The notes under the pieces were generated by a model. It worked only from the letters and a program-made list of their open reading frames with translations, did no database searches and was not told the DNA's origin. Below are positions 19,432 to 28,843 of a stretch of DNA of 64,000 bases, piece after piece. The stretch's first letter is position 1. Every line of letters begins with the position of its first letter. Source of the DNA: CAVZVZ01 sp963778895 (lineage in GTDB: Bacteria; Actinomycetota; Acidimicrobiia; Acidimicrobiales; Acidimicrobilacustridaceae); contig CAVZVZ010000002.1 of the NCBI GenBank assembly GCA_963778895.1, positions 186,001 through 250,000 on the forward strand, in the 5' to 3' direction. The translations under genes and the position numbers were made by a program.

Positions 19432-19445
19432 TGACGCGGGCGTCA
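19432..19445. promoter_or_regulatory. TGAC-N6-GTCA operator candidate (site 3 of 5)
   Basis: AACC-TGAC-GCGGGC-GTCA lies between the propeller lipoprotein (start 19402, reverse) and the SDR (start 19504, forward). The left arm extends to AACCTGAC exactly as in site 4 at 22716; the right arm is less complete. Confidence 0.5.
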
Positions 19446-19503
19446 TGATATGCCTACACGCTGGGGCAGTACCCGGCAGGGCCCAAAGTTCGGAGGACGG
19501 CTC

Positions 19504-20250
19504 GTGGTCGGCGATATCGGCAGCTACACGCTGGCGGGCCGGCGCGCACTGGTGGTGGGGGCTTCCTCCGGCATCGGTCGCGAGGTCGTGCTCGCGGCCG
19601 CTCGGGCGGGCGCCAAGGTTGCTCTGGCTGCTCGGCGGTACGACCGTCTGCAGGAGGTCGAAGCGGAGTTGGGCGACGACGTGGTCGCGTTGCAGTGCGA
19701 TGTGCGCAAGCCGATCGCTTGCGAGCTGGCGGTGAAGGCGGCGGTGCAACACCTCGGTGGGCTCGACATCGTCGTGTTCGCGACGGGCATCAACCGTCTG
19801 GGCTGGTTGGCGGAGACCACAGCCGACGCGTGGCGCGATCTCGTCGACACCAACCTCATCGGCGCGGCGTTGATCACGCAGGCGGTGTTGCCCCACCTTC
19901 GCGACAGGCACGGGCGCATCGGCTATCTCTCGTCCCATGCGGTCGTCCGGCCGTGGCCCGGCCTCGGCGCGTATGCCGCGACCAAGGCCGCGCTCGACAC
20001 GATGGTTGCCGGCTGGCGCATCGAGGAGCCGGAGGTGTCCTTCACGCGCTTCGTGGTCGGGCCCACGATGACCGGGATGGCCGATGCGTGGGACCGTTCG
20101 ACCGCCGAGGCCATGTTCCTGTTGTGGGCCGACGCCGGCTACATGGTTCACGAACCGGTCACGGCGGAGTGGGTTGCCGATCAGATCGTGTCCTGGGCCG
20201 GCGCCGAGGATCCGGCGTCGGACGTGTTGCTCGTCGAGGAGGCCACATGA
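19504..20250 (+). CDS. SDR family oxidoreductase
   Basis: It is a Rossmann-fold short-chain dehydrogenase of 248 residues from GTG 19504, chosen over ATG 19450 because GGAGG at 19492-19496 sits just before it. It has VVGASSGIGREVVLAAARAG for cofactor binding, LAARRYDR after beta-2 (suggesting NADP preference), the serine in GYLSSHAVVRPW and the YAATKAA catalytic pair. The usual NNAG is replaced by FATGIN, as in divergent SDR subfamilies. Its stop overlaps the start of the next SDR by 4 bases, so the two are co-translated. Confidence 0.9.
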   Translation: MVGDIGSYTLAGRRALVVGASSGIGREVVLAAARAGAKVALAARRYDRLQEVEAELGDDVVALQCDVRKPIACELAVKAAVQHLGGLDIVVFATGINRLGWLAETTADAWRDLVDTNLIGAALITQAVLPHLRDRHGRIGYLSSHAVVRPWPGLGAYAATKAALDTMVAGWRIEEPEVSFTRFVVGPTMTGMADAWDRSTAEAMFLLWADAGYMVHEPVTAEWVADQIVSWAGAEDPASDVLLVEEAT

Positions 20251-21005
20251 GCGGTGTCGAAGGGCGGACGGTCATCGTCACCGGCGCCGGGCAGGGCATA
20301 GGTCGGGGGATGGCGCTCCACCTGGCCAAGAATGGCGCCGCGGTGGTGATCGCCGATTGGAAGGCTCACCGGGTCGAACGGACGCTCGGTGAGGTGCAAG
20401 CCGTTGGCGCGGAGGCGTTGGGACTGACCGCCGACATCGGTGACCACGACTCGATCATGGCGATGGTCGCGGCCACGGTCGACCGGTTCGGGCGGGTCGA
20501 CGGCTTGATCAACAACGCGCACACCTTCACACCCAAAGCGGCCCTTCTCGACGTCACCGACGACGACATCGACATAAACGAGGCCACGGTCAAGGGAACC
20601 CTCTGGGCCATGCAGGCGGTGCATCCTCACATGAGCGAAGCCGGCTGGGGTCGCATCGTGAACTTCGCTTCCGCCGCCGGCATCACGGGCATGGCCGAGT
20701 ACGGCGCGTACAACGCGGCCAAGGAAGCGATACGTGCCCTGACCCGTACGGCTGCCCGCGAGTGGGGCCGCGACGGAATCGTCGTGAATGCGATTGCACC
20801 CGGTGCCGCGTCGCGTCGCGGCCAACAAGCCGCGGCGCGTCAGGAAGCCGAGTACCGCGAGTTCCTGCGCGACCACCCGATGGGCCGGCAGGGTGATCCC
20901 GAGGACGACATCGGTCCGGTCGCGTTGTTCCTCTGCAGCGACGCGTGCCGCTTCTTGACCGGCCAGACCTTCATGGTCGACGGCGGCGCGTTCCTGTGGG
21001 CCTGA
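20247..21005 (+). CDS. SDR family oxidoreductase
   Basis: It is a 252-residue short-chain dehydrogenase and intact. The Rossmann motif is VTGAGQGIGRGMALHLAKNG with ADWKAHR after beta-2 (NAD-type acidic residue). NNAG is altered to NNAHTF. The active site has FASAAGITGMAEYGAYNAAK, and the C-terminus has RFLTGQTFMVDGGAFLW, the standard FabG-like ending. ATG 20247 overlaps the previous stop (ATGA). With its partner it may perform successive or heteromeric redox steps on an acyl-CoA or steroid-like substrate; that is inference from context. Confidence 0.91.
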   Translation: MSGVEGRTVIVTGAGQGIGRGMALHLAKNGAAVVIADWKAHRVERTLGEVQAVGAEALGLTADIGDHDSIMAMVAATVDRFGRVDGLINNAHTFTPKAALLDVTDDDIDINEATVKGTLWAMQAVHPHMSEAGWGRIVNFASAAGITGMAEYGAYNAAKEAIRALTRTAAREWGRDGIVVNAIAPGAASRRGQQAAARQEAEYREFLRDHPMGRQGDPEDDIGPVALFLCSDACRFLTGQTFMVDGGAFLWA

Positions 21006-21051
21006 CCGCGTTCGAACTGTCCGTTCCGGCGCGGCGTCTTATGCTGCCGCC

Positions 21052-21705
21052 GTGGCTGACTGGACGACGATCGCCTCACTCGGCACCGCCGCCGGAACGC
21101 TGATCCTCGCCGTCGCTACCTTCGGATCGACGCGCTCGGCCAACCGGGCGGCCCGCACCGCCGAGCGCACGCTCGAAGCGGGGCTACGGCCCGTGATCGT
21201 CGGCTCGCGCTTGCGTGACCCGGTCCAGAAGATCATGTGGTCCGATCAACACTGGGCGTCGGTGGGCGGGGGCCGGGCCTCCATCGAAATCGACGAGGGC
21301 GTGGCCTACCTGGCCATGTCGATCCGCAACGTGGGTCGCGGGTTGGCCGTGTTGCAAGGCTGGCATCTCCGGCCGGGGTTCACCGAGTTCGACTTCCGAC
21401 CCGAGGTCGACGAGTTCCAGCAGCAGACGCGCGATCTCTACATCCCGCCCGATGACATTGGCTTCTGGCAGGGCGCGTTTCGCGATCCACGACGATCACC
21501 GGCTCACCGCGCTCGCCGAAGCGGTCGCCCAGCGAGAGCCGGTGTCGGTCTGGCTGCTGTACTCGGATCACGACGGTGGCCAGCGAACGATCTCCCGTTT
21601 CGGGCTCACGCCGGCCGTCGACGAGGGTTGGGTCGCGGCGGTCAACAAGCACTGGCAGATCGATCGCTTGTTGAATGTGCGAGTCCTAGGTCTCCTCGGC
21701 GGTGA
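21052..21705 (+). CDS. Small membrane-anchored protein of unknown function (one frame break)
   Basis: It is not recognised. GTG 21052 opens a protein with one N-terminal hydrophobic helix (ADWTTIASLGTAAGTLILAVATFGS) followed by a short arginine-rich stretch and a soluble domain (VAYLAMSIRNVGRGLAVLQG, LHPRPGF-like, EFQQQTRDLYIPPDDIGFW). The pattern is common in actinobacterial proteins that have a TM helix and a beta-sandwich. The frame shifts near 21490, after which VSVWLLYSDHDGGQRTISRF continues. The end is uncertain (about 21690-21705) and runs into the convergent EamA gene. Confidence 0.65.
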   Translation: MADWTTIASLGTAAGTLILAVATFGSTRSANRAARTAERTLEAGLRPVIVGSRLRDPVQKIMWSDQHWASVGGGRASIEIDEGVAYLAMSIRNVGRGLAVLQGWHLRPGFTEFDFRPEVDEFQQQTRDLYIPPDDIGFWQGAFRDPRRSPAHRARRSGRPARAGVGLAAVLGSRRWPANDLPFRAHAGRRRGLGRGGQQALADRSLVECASPRSPRR

Positions 21706-22641
21706 CGAGGGATTCGGCGGGCACCAGCGACGACGACGACCGCAATGCTCCCGCCACGCCGGCCACCGTGATCGCGCCGCCGAGCACTTGGGCCGGGTGC
21801 ACCCCCTGGCCGAGGAAGACCCAAGCCATCACGCCGGACAGCACCGGGATTCCGAGCATGATCACCGGAGGGATGTTGGCCGGGACCCATCGCAGCGACC
21901 ACGTGACCGAGAAGTGGCCGAGGAAACCGGGCAGCAGGGCAACGGCGAAGCACAGCAACAGGTCGTGGGCACTGATCGACCCAAGGGGTTCGCCGGCCAG
22001 AACGCCGAACACGCTCACGGACAGGGCCGCGAACAACACCGTGCCGAACAGGAACGGCACGGTGTCGATCTTGTCGCGTGCGAGTTTCGACCACACGAAG
22101 TAGAGGCTGTAGCCGACGACGTTCAACGCGGCCAGCAACATGCCGAACGGATCACCGTTCGGACCGGATGAGCCGGCGAGGACCACGATCGCGGTACCGG
22201 CGATGGCCACCACGGACCAGAGTCGAAACCGCGACCCCCGGACGTTCGCCGAACAAAGGAACCGCGAGCACGCCCACCAGGATCGGAGCGATGGTGTTCA
22301 TCAACGTCACGTCGACCACCGACGTGAGTCGGAGGGCCGTCATGAACGTGAGTTGGTGGAAACCGAACGCGAGGCCGCATATCGCGGCCCAGCGCCATCC
22401 CTCGATCGTCGGCCAGCGATCGCGGGACCGGCAGTACACGACCGTCGCCGTGCCGAGTAGCACCACACCGATCCACAGGCGCCAGAACGAGAAGACCGGC
22501 CCCGATGCGTTGGCGCCCGCGACCATCACCGGCCCGGTGCTGAACAACGCGACCCCGAACACCACCGCGGTCACGGGGCTGCGGCGCACGAGGGCGCGCA
22601 CCGCCGGGAAGCGCTCGCGAGTCGTCAGTGGGGAAGGTCAT
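21686..22641 (-). CDS. EamA/DMT-family membrane transporter (two frame breaks)
   Basis: It is an integral membrane protein of about 315 residues in the drug/metabolite transporter superfamily. Two EamA repeats of about five helices each are visible. The first has AVVFGVALFSTGPVMVAGAN and FHQLTFMTALRLTSVVDVTL (with the end MNTIAPILVGVLAVPLFGER). The second has LAALNVVGYSLYFVWSKLAR and WVPANIPPVIMLGIPVLSGV. Frame changes near 22600 and 22235 split it. The start ATG 22641 is in the gap with site 4, divergent from the enoyl-CoA hydratase. The transported compound is unknown. Confidence 0.88.
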
Positions 22642-22711
22642 GACCTCAGCAGGCTAAAGCCCGAAATGGGGTGCGTCCTATTGCGTTTACGCAGGCCGGG
22701 CGGCGGGCAGA

Positions 22712-22733
22712 AACCTGACTACCATGTCAGGTT
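22712..22733. promoter_or_regulatory. AACCTGAC-N6-GTCAGGTT operator candidate (site 4 of 5), perfect 8-bp arms
   Basis: This is the best copy of the shared site: AACCTGAC, spacer TACCAT, GTCAGGTT, a perfect 8+8 inverted repeat with TGAC-N6-GTCA at its core (22716-22729). It lies between the EamA transporter (start 22641, reverse) and the enoyl-CoA hydratase-thiolase operon (start 22794, forward). Confidence 0.65.
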
Positions 22734-22793
22734 CGTAGCGACCGGCCGAGCTCTGGCGCGCCGGGCCGAGGACCTGGGGGGACCGAACCGGGC

Positions 22794-23616
22794 ATGCCGA
22801 TCCACTACGAGAAGAACCCGACGGGGACCGACGAGCACCTGGTGCTCATCACCATCGATCGCCCGCAAGCCAAGAACTCTCTCGACATGTATCACTTCCG
22901 CGATCTCGCCGGCGCGTGGAAGCAATTCCGTTACGACGACGAGGCCTGGGTCGCGATCATCACCGGCGTCGAGCGCAACTTCATGGCCGGAGCCGACCTC
23001 AAGACGTACATCCCGCAGATCACCGAGTTGTCGAAGCAGATCAGCACCGGCGAGGTGACCGAGGTCGACGGGTGCCGCCTGACCGACGGGACACGCGCCG
23101 TGTTGCGCGACACCAAGATCTTCAAGCCGATCGTCGCCGCGGTGAACGGCCCGTGCGTGGCCGGCGGAATGGAGATGCTGGGTGGGATCGACATTCGCAT
23201 CGCGACGACGAATGCCAAGTTCGGCGTCATGGAGCCCAAGCGTGGTCTGTTCGCCGGTGGCGGCACGACGGCGCGGCTACCGCGACAGCTGTCGTTCCCT
23301 GCGGCGATGGAGTTCCTGCTCACCGCCGAGGCCTTCCCGGCCGAGCGCGCGCTCGAGTTGGGCTTGCTGAACGAGATCGTTCGCCGAGGACGAGTTGCTC
23401 GATCGCGCGTACTCGTGGGCTCGCCGTATCGCGGCGAACGCTCCGTTGGCGGTCCAAGCCACCAAGGAGAGCGTGCTCCGAGGGTTGTCGACGACGCTGG
23501 ACGAGGCCTACGGGATCGAGCAGGAGCTCAGCCAGAAGATCTTCCAGACCGAGGACGCCAAAGAGGGTCCGAAGGCGTTCGCGGAGAAGCGCGAACCCGT
23601 CTGGAAGTCGAAGTAG
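22794..23616 (+). CDS. Enoyl-CoA hydratase/isomerase family protein (one frame break)
   Basis: It is a crotonase-fold protein of about 274 residues. It has EHLVLITIDRPQAKNSLDM, the CoA loop NFMAGADLKTYIPQI, the oxyanion segment PIVAAVNGPCVAGGMEMLGG, and KFGVMEPKRGLFAGGGTTAR, which carries glutamates at the catalytic positions. A frame change near 23385 precedes the C-terminal LLDRAYSWARRIAANAPLAV and the tail FAEKREPVWKSK. Its stop (TAG, 23614-23616) overlaps the GTG of the thiolase gene by one base, so the two are coupled. Confidence 0.91.
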
Positions 23617-25131
23617 TGGCAGGGTCCGTCGACCCTCGTACGCCGTGTTTGATCGGCGTCGGTCAACGCACGTGGCGACCCGACGGGTGCCGAGTCGCAG
23701 GCGCCCGAGCCGCTCGCAATGTGGGACGAGGTCTGTCGGGCCGCGATCGCGGACACCAACGCGTCGGCCGGCGAGCAGGCGGTGCGGCGGCGCATCGACA
23801 CGGCGAAGATCGTGTACTGCCAGAGCTTCCAGTACGACGATCCGGTGCAGCGGCTCTCCGAACGACTCGGTATCGACCCGGCCGCTCGTCAGTACTCGGG
23901 GATCGGCGGCACGGTGCCACAACAGCTGGTGAATGCCGCCGCCGAGTCGATCCTGCGGGGCGACTCCGACGTGGCGCTGGTGACAGGCGCCGAAGCGCTC
24001 GACACCAAGCGCCGCTTGAAGAAGCTCGGCACCAGGCCGGACTGGAGCTTCAAGGACCCTGATCCGAAGCCGTTCCCGTTCGAGGCGCCGTTCCACCCCG
24101 CCGAGGTCGCTCACGAGGTGTTCCAAGCGTGGTTGACCTTCGCGATCTTCGAGATCGGTCGGCGCGGACATCTCGGCACCGAGCCTGCGGCTCATCGACG
24201 GGAGCTCGGTGAGCTGCTTGGCGCCGTTCTCGTCGGTTGCCGCCAAGAACCCATACGCGTGGTTTCCCGTCGAGCGCACCGTCGACGAGCTGATCACCCC
24301 GAGCCGCGACAATCGATTGGTCGGCTATCCATATACGAAGTACATGATTTCGGTGATGGATGTGGACATGGCGGCCGCGGTCGTGGTCGCCAGTCACCGA
24401 GGCCGCCGATGAGTTGGGTGTCCCCGACGGACCAGCGCGTGTACATGCGGGGATGGTGCTACGGGACCGACCCGGTCTACGTCGCCGAACATCGGGAGAT
24501 GTGGCGATCGCCCGCCATGGCCGCGGTCAGTCACGAAGCACTGCTCGCGAGCCGGCGCCGCGGTCGACGACGTCGCGCACCTCGATCTCTACAGTTGCTT
24601 TGCCAGCTCAGTGGGCTTCGCCCTCGACGCGTTGGGGCTCGGCGTCCGACGACGCTCGTGGGTTCACGGTCACCGGCGGTTTGCCGTTCGCCGGCGGCGC
24701 AGGCAGCGACTACATGACGCACTCCATCGCCGCGATGGCGACGACATTGCGTGACGACCCCGGGTCGCTCGGGCTCGTGAGCGGAGTCGGGATGCACATG
24801 ACGAAGCATGTGTACGCGGTCTACTCGACGACGCCCGGCCCGGTGTCACCACCGGACGCCGCTGCTGTGCAGGCGCAACTCGACGCGTCGCCTCTTCCCA
24901 CCATTCGCGATACCTACGAGGGTCGGGCGACCATTGCGGCTTACAGCGTGGTCCACGGCCGCGATGGGGCACCGGAGTGGGCCCTTGCTGTCTGCGACCT
25001 CGATGGCGGTGATCGCTGTTATGCGCCGTGTCGTCGAGCCCGCCCTCCTCGTCGCGATGGAGGACGACGAATGGACGGGCCGACAGTTGACGCTCCGCAC
25101 CGTCGACAACGTCAACATCGCTACGGAGTGA
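23616..25131 (+). CDS. Thiolase-like acetyl-CoA acetyltransferase (multiple frame breaks)
   Basis: It is a thiolase/SCP2-type protein of about 500 residues that would cleave or form 3-ketoacyl-CoA. Pieces occur in all three frames: DPRTPCLIGVGQRTWRP, DEVCRAAIADTNAS, GIGGTVPQQLVNAAAESILR, DVALVTGAEALDTKRRLKKL, SVAAKNPYAWFPVERTVDE, GYPYTKYMISVMDVDMAAAV, YMRGWCYGTDPVYVAEH, VDDVAHLDLYSCFASSVGFA, GFTVTGGLPFAGGAGSDYMT and the C-terminal LAVMEDDEWTGRQLTLRT-like end. At least five single-base shifts are needed (near 23690, 24190, 24400, 24560 and 25010). The catalytic cysteine and histidines of biosynthetic thiolases are not clearly seen, as in other SCP2-like members. Confidence 0.82.
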
Positions 25132-25138
25132 TGAGGTG

Positions 25139-27238
25139 ATGCGACGGGCTCTCACCACTGTCCTCGCGCTGGTCCTGGTCGCGGGCGCCTGCTCGTCGGG
25201 CGGTGGCGACAAGGCGGCCCCGCCGACCACCCAAGCGGTCGAGGTCCAGGCGACGGACAACCGTGTTTCCGTCGACACCGGGAAGTTCGCACTCGACGTG
25301 ACGCTCGAGCCGCTGCAGATCTCCGTTACCGACGGGCGGGGTGAGATCACCCGGCCCGCACCGTTCATCGTGCACAACGGCACCGCGGAGGCCGCCTCAC
25401 GTGCGAGCGCCGTCCACCCCGACGCCGACGGAGCGTCGCTCGACGTCACGTTCGCCGACGGCTCGAGCGGCACGATCGACATGTCGGCGAGCACTTCCGA
25501 CACCATGAAGGTGACGGTGACCCCCAACGATCCGACGGGCATCACCTCATGGGGAGTCGACACCTCGCTCAGTCCCGACGAGCTCGTCTATGGCCTCACC
25601 GAGCGCATCGTCGACTCGGTGGTCGACAGCGAGATCGAGCCCAAGGAAGTCGGGTCACTCGATCGTCGTGGTGAGGTCGTCAACATGTACGTCACCCCGA
25701 CGATGTCCGGGTATGCGCCCTTCTACCAATCGTCGAAGGGTTACGGCCTGCTGGTCGACGGCACGATGCCGGGCACCTACGACATCGGCGTGGCGCAGCC
25801 GGATCAGTTGCGCTTCGAGTTCGAGCTCGACCCGTCGACGAAGAACGGGACGTTCGACTTGCTGTACGGCCCGAGTCATCCGGAGATCCTCGACGCCTAC
25901 ACCGAGCTGACGGGGCGGGCGCCGGTGCCACCGGACGAGGTCTTCCTGCATTGGCGGGGCCGCGACGAGTATCCGGTCGCGTCGCCGGCGACTTGGCACG
26001 GGGTCACGATGAACAGCACGGTGGCCAAGGACCTCCAGGCGTATGACGACTACGGCATTCCCGTCGGCATCTTTCACTTCGACCGGCCGTGGGCCGTCGG
26101 TCAAGAGGGCTACGGCGCGTTCACCTTCGATCCCGAACGCCTGCCGAACGCTTCGTCGATGCTCGGAGCCATGGACGACGCCGGCTGGAAGTCGGAGGTC
26201 TGGGTGTCCCCGTGGGCGATCGGAGATCTCGGCGCCGAGGCCAAGGCCGCGAACTACCTGGCGCCGAACAGCCCGCGTGCGATCGACCTCACGAATCCCG
26301 ACGCCGTCGCGTGGCTGCAGGACAAGCTCGGGGCATTCCTCGACGGGCCCGAGGGTCGCTACATCGACGGATTCTTCATGGACCGCGGTGACGAGCCTGA
26401 CGTATCGAGCACGGCTGAGGACATCTACGCCGACGGCCGCAATGGCCGGCAGGTGCACAATGACTATCCATTGCTCTTCCAGGCTGCGATGCGCACGGTG
26501 ATGGACGAGCGCCGCTCTGGCACCGGCTTCCTGATCGCCCGCCCGGGGTACACCGGCTCTCAATCGATGGTGATGCGTTGGGGCGGCGACACCCACAGCC
26601 GCAACGGCGTGATCATCCCGGAGCGTCCCGATCTACTGGGCGACTCGACGGATCTCGGTCTGCGAAGTGTCCTGATAAGTATCCAGCGCGCGGCGTTCAT
26701 GGGGACGCCCTACTGGGGTAGCGACATCGGCGGCTACTCGGAATGGACCGACCCCGAGGTGTACGCACGGTGGATCGAGGTGGGCGCCGCGAGCCCCCTG
26801 ATGCGCTTCCATGGTCAGGGCGCGGCGCCGTGGGATCTCCCGCCGGGGCCCGAGCGCGATGAGCTGCTCGCGATCTACAAGCGTTACGTCCTGCTCCATC
26901 ACTCGCTGCAGCCCTACCTGATCGACCTCGCGCACGAGGCGAACGACGACGGCGACACGCTGGTCCGACCGCTCGTGTTCTTGTGGCCCGACGAGCCCGG
27001 CGCTCGCAATCGCTGGGATGAGTGGATGCTCGGCGACGACCTGCTCGTCGCGCCGGTCTGGAAGTCGGGCGCACGTGAGCGGTCGGTGTGGTTCCCACCG
27101 GGTCGCTGGGTCAACTTCTGGAATCGCGATCAGGTGGTCGAAGGCCCGACCGAGCAAACGATTCAGGTGCCGCTCGACGAGTTGCCGTTGTACATCCGCG
27201 ACGGCTCGCCCTTGCTGGAGATCGACGCCCCGGCGTGA
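25139..27238 (+). CDS. Glycoside hydrolase family 31 lipoprotein
   Basis: It is an exported, lipid-anchored alpha-glycosidase-like enzyme of about 700 residues with an intact frame. The signal RALTTVLALVLVAGACSSGG has a lipobox (VAGAC). The GH31 barrel shows PPDEVFLHWRGRDEYPV, PVGIFHFDRPWAVGQEGYG, the nucleophile region DGFFMDRGDEPD (Asp near residue 415), the acid/base region MRWGGDTHSRNG (Asp near 484) and GTPYWGSDIGGYSEW. The C-terminal beta domain reads GDDLLVAPVWKSGARERSVW. GTG 25136 is an equally possible start. It begins 7 bases after the thiolase stop, so it appears to ride in a lipid operon. Whether it is an alpha-xylosidase, alpha-glucosidase or another GH31 cannot be judged. Confidence 0.92.
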   Translation: MRRALTTVLALVLVAGACSSGGGDKAAPPTTQAVEVQATDNRVSVDTGKFALDVTLEPLQISVTDGRGEITRPAPFIVHNGTAEAASRASAVHPDADGASLDVTFADGSSGTIDMSASTSDTMKVTVTPNDPTGITSWGVDTSLSPDELVYGLTERIVDSVVDSEIEPKEVGSLDRRGEVVNMYVTPTMSGYAPFYQSSKGYGLLVDGTMPGTYDIGVAQPDQLRFEFELDPSTKNGTFDLLYGPSHPEILDAYTELTGRAPVPPDEVFLHWRGRDEYPVASPATWHGVTMNSTVAKDLQAYDDYGIPVGIFHFDRPWAVGQEGYGAFTFDPERLPNASSMLGAMDDAGWKSEVWVSPWAIGDLGAEAKAANYLAPNSPRAIDLTNPDAVAWLQDKLGAFLDGPEGRYIDGFFMDRGDEPDVSSTAEDIYADGRNGRQVHNDYPLLFQAAMRTVMDERRSGTGFLIARPGYTGSQSMVMRWGGDTHSRNGVIIPERPDLLGDSTDLGLRSVLISIQRAAFMGTPYWGSDIGGYSEWTDPEVYARWIEVGAASPLMRFHGQGAAPWDLPPGPERDELLAIYKRYVLLHHSLQPYLIDLAHEANDDGDTLVRPLVFLWPDEPGARNRWDEWMLGDDLLVAPVWKSGARERSVWFPPGRWVNFWNRDQVVEGPTEQTIQVPLDELPLYIRDGSPLLEIDAPA

Positions 27239-27257
27239 CCCGACCGGCCGCCCGCCG

Positions 27258-28665
27258 CTAGCCGAGCGCGCAGATCTCCTCGAAGCTGTCTCGCAGGCAG
27301 GCGACGAGGGTGTCCGGATCGGGGATGGCGGCCGGATCGGTGTTGATGCCGAGGTGCGCCTGGCCGCAGTGGGAGAGGAGCACGACGTTGGCGGCGGAAC
27401 CGGTGAGGGGTCCGAAGGCGAGCTGAGCCGTGATCTGCGAGCCGGCTATGTACACGGGTATGGGCGGACCCGGCACGTTGCTGGTGATGAAGTCGACGCA
27501 TTTCAGCATGCCGCCGAACAGGCTGGTCGTTGCCGTGGCCGGGAGACGATTGAGGATGCCGGCGATGGCGTCGGTCAGCAGGAGGGCGGGCTCGGCCCGT
27601 TCGTGCTCGACGAGGGTGCGGATCGCGTTCATGCGCTCGATCGGGTCGACGATCCCAACCGGAACCGGAAAGCGCGCCGGTACGAACTGATTGCCGGCGA
27701 CGTTCGCCTTCGACTCGGTTCGAACGTTGATCGGCATCGTCATTCGAAGCTCAGCGACGTCAGCGCCGTGCTTCTCGTGGTACTGGCGAAACCCTCCTGC
27801 GACCCCAGCGACGAATGCGTCGTTCAACCGTCCGCTGACGACCTTCGATGCCGCTTTGAGCGAGTCGACCGGGAAGTCCAGCTCGTCGAAGTGCACGCTC
27901 AACGAGCGACGAGTCATGAGGGGGCTCAGCGGCGCCGTCGATGGGCTGAGGAGCTTCACGAGCGAGGCGGCCGTGTTGACTGCATCCATGCCGACACCGA
28001 CCGGGTCGGTCACGAATTGGCGAATCTCGCGCGCGCCGGCACTCGCCAAACCGGCAAGTCCTCGCGCGTTGCGGGCCGCCTCGTAGGCCAACGCGTCGGT
28101 GAAGCGTTTGCGCTCGTTGAGCTGCGAGGCAACCGGGCACTCGGGCATGGCCGGCTCCGGTCCCGGATCGCGTTCGATATCGAGGAGCTCCATCAGCAAC
28201 CGCACGCCGCCGACGCCATCGGTGATCGCGTGGTGGATCTTGGCGATGACTGCGGCGCGATCGTCGTGCAGGCCCTCGACGACGGTGAACTCCCACAGCG
28301 GCCGGGCCCGGTCGAAACCCTGCATGGTGATGGGCTCGGCCAAGTCGAGGACGTCCCGCGATCGTGCCCCGACCGGCGGCTCGTATCCAGCGGATGTGGT
28401 AGCTGAGGTCGAAGTTGGGGTCGATCTCCCACCGAGGCGGCGCGACGGACATCGGATGGCCGAGGACCCGTTGGCGGAGGCGGGGAACGAGGCGGCTCAC
28501 CCGATCCATCCGCCGCCGGAAAAGCGCACGATCGGGTCGGCGATCGAGCAGGAACACGGTGGTGATCGTGCTTCGGAGCAGCGGATCCTTCTCGATGCTC
28601 CACATCAGCGCGTCGGCGTCGCTCATGCGGGGCTCGAACTCGACATCGAGGTCGTTCTCGGCCAT
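27258..28665 (-). CDS. Wax ester synthase/diacylglycerol acyltransferase (one frame break)
   Basis: It is a WS/DGAT-family acyltransferase of about 468 residues that esterifies acyl-CoA to fatty alcohols or diacylglycerol for storage lipid. The N-terminus MSDADALMWSIEKDPLLRST is typical. After a shift near 28370 come PITMQGFDRARPLWEFTVVE, the active-site KIHHAITDGVGGVRLL (HHxxxDG), RLNDAFVAGVAGGFRQYHEK, TMPINVRTESKANVAGNQF and SNVPGPPIPVYIAGSQI. ATG 28665 is chosen. It is membrane-associated in characterised members. It is divergent from an SDR-MaoC operon. Confidence 0.91.
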
Positions 28666-28704
28666 CAGCACAGGACCCCCTCGACCGACTGGTACAACGC
28701 TGAC

Positions 28705-28732
28705 ACGGTATCCACTTCCTGTCGGCCGTCAA
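28705..28732 (-). promoter_or_regulatory. Candidate promoter of the WS/DGAT gene
   Basis: On the reverse strand TTGACG (28732-28727) and TACCGT (28710-28705) are separated by 16 bases and lie about 40 bases before the WS/DGAT start. The -35 box is good and the -10 box fits the actinobacterial TANNNT pattern. This is a pattern match only. Confidence 0.35.
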
Positions 28733-28843
28733 TGAGCCACGTTCGGGTGCGGTGCCCCGCGGTCTGCCCGGACGGTTGGGGAGGGCCGGAGACGCGTGCC
28801 ATGATCCGGCCGTTCGACATTCCAGGAATCCGGGGGGAACGGC

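Noticed and set aside
28700..28735. A sixth TGAC-N6-GTCA site before the WS/DGAT gene
   Set aside because: TGACAC occurs but the second arm is 16 bases away and reads GTCG, so spacing and arm do not match.
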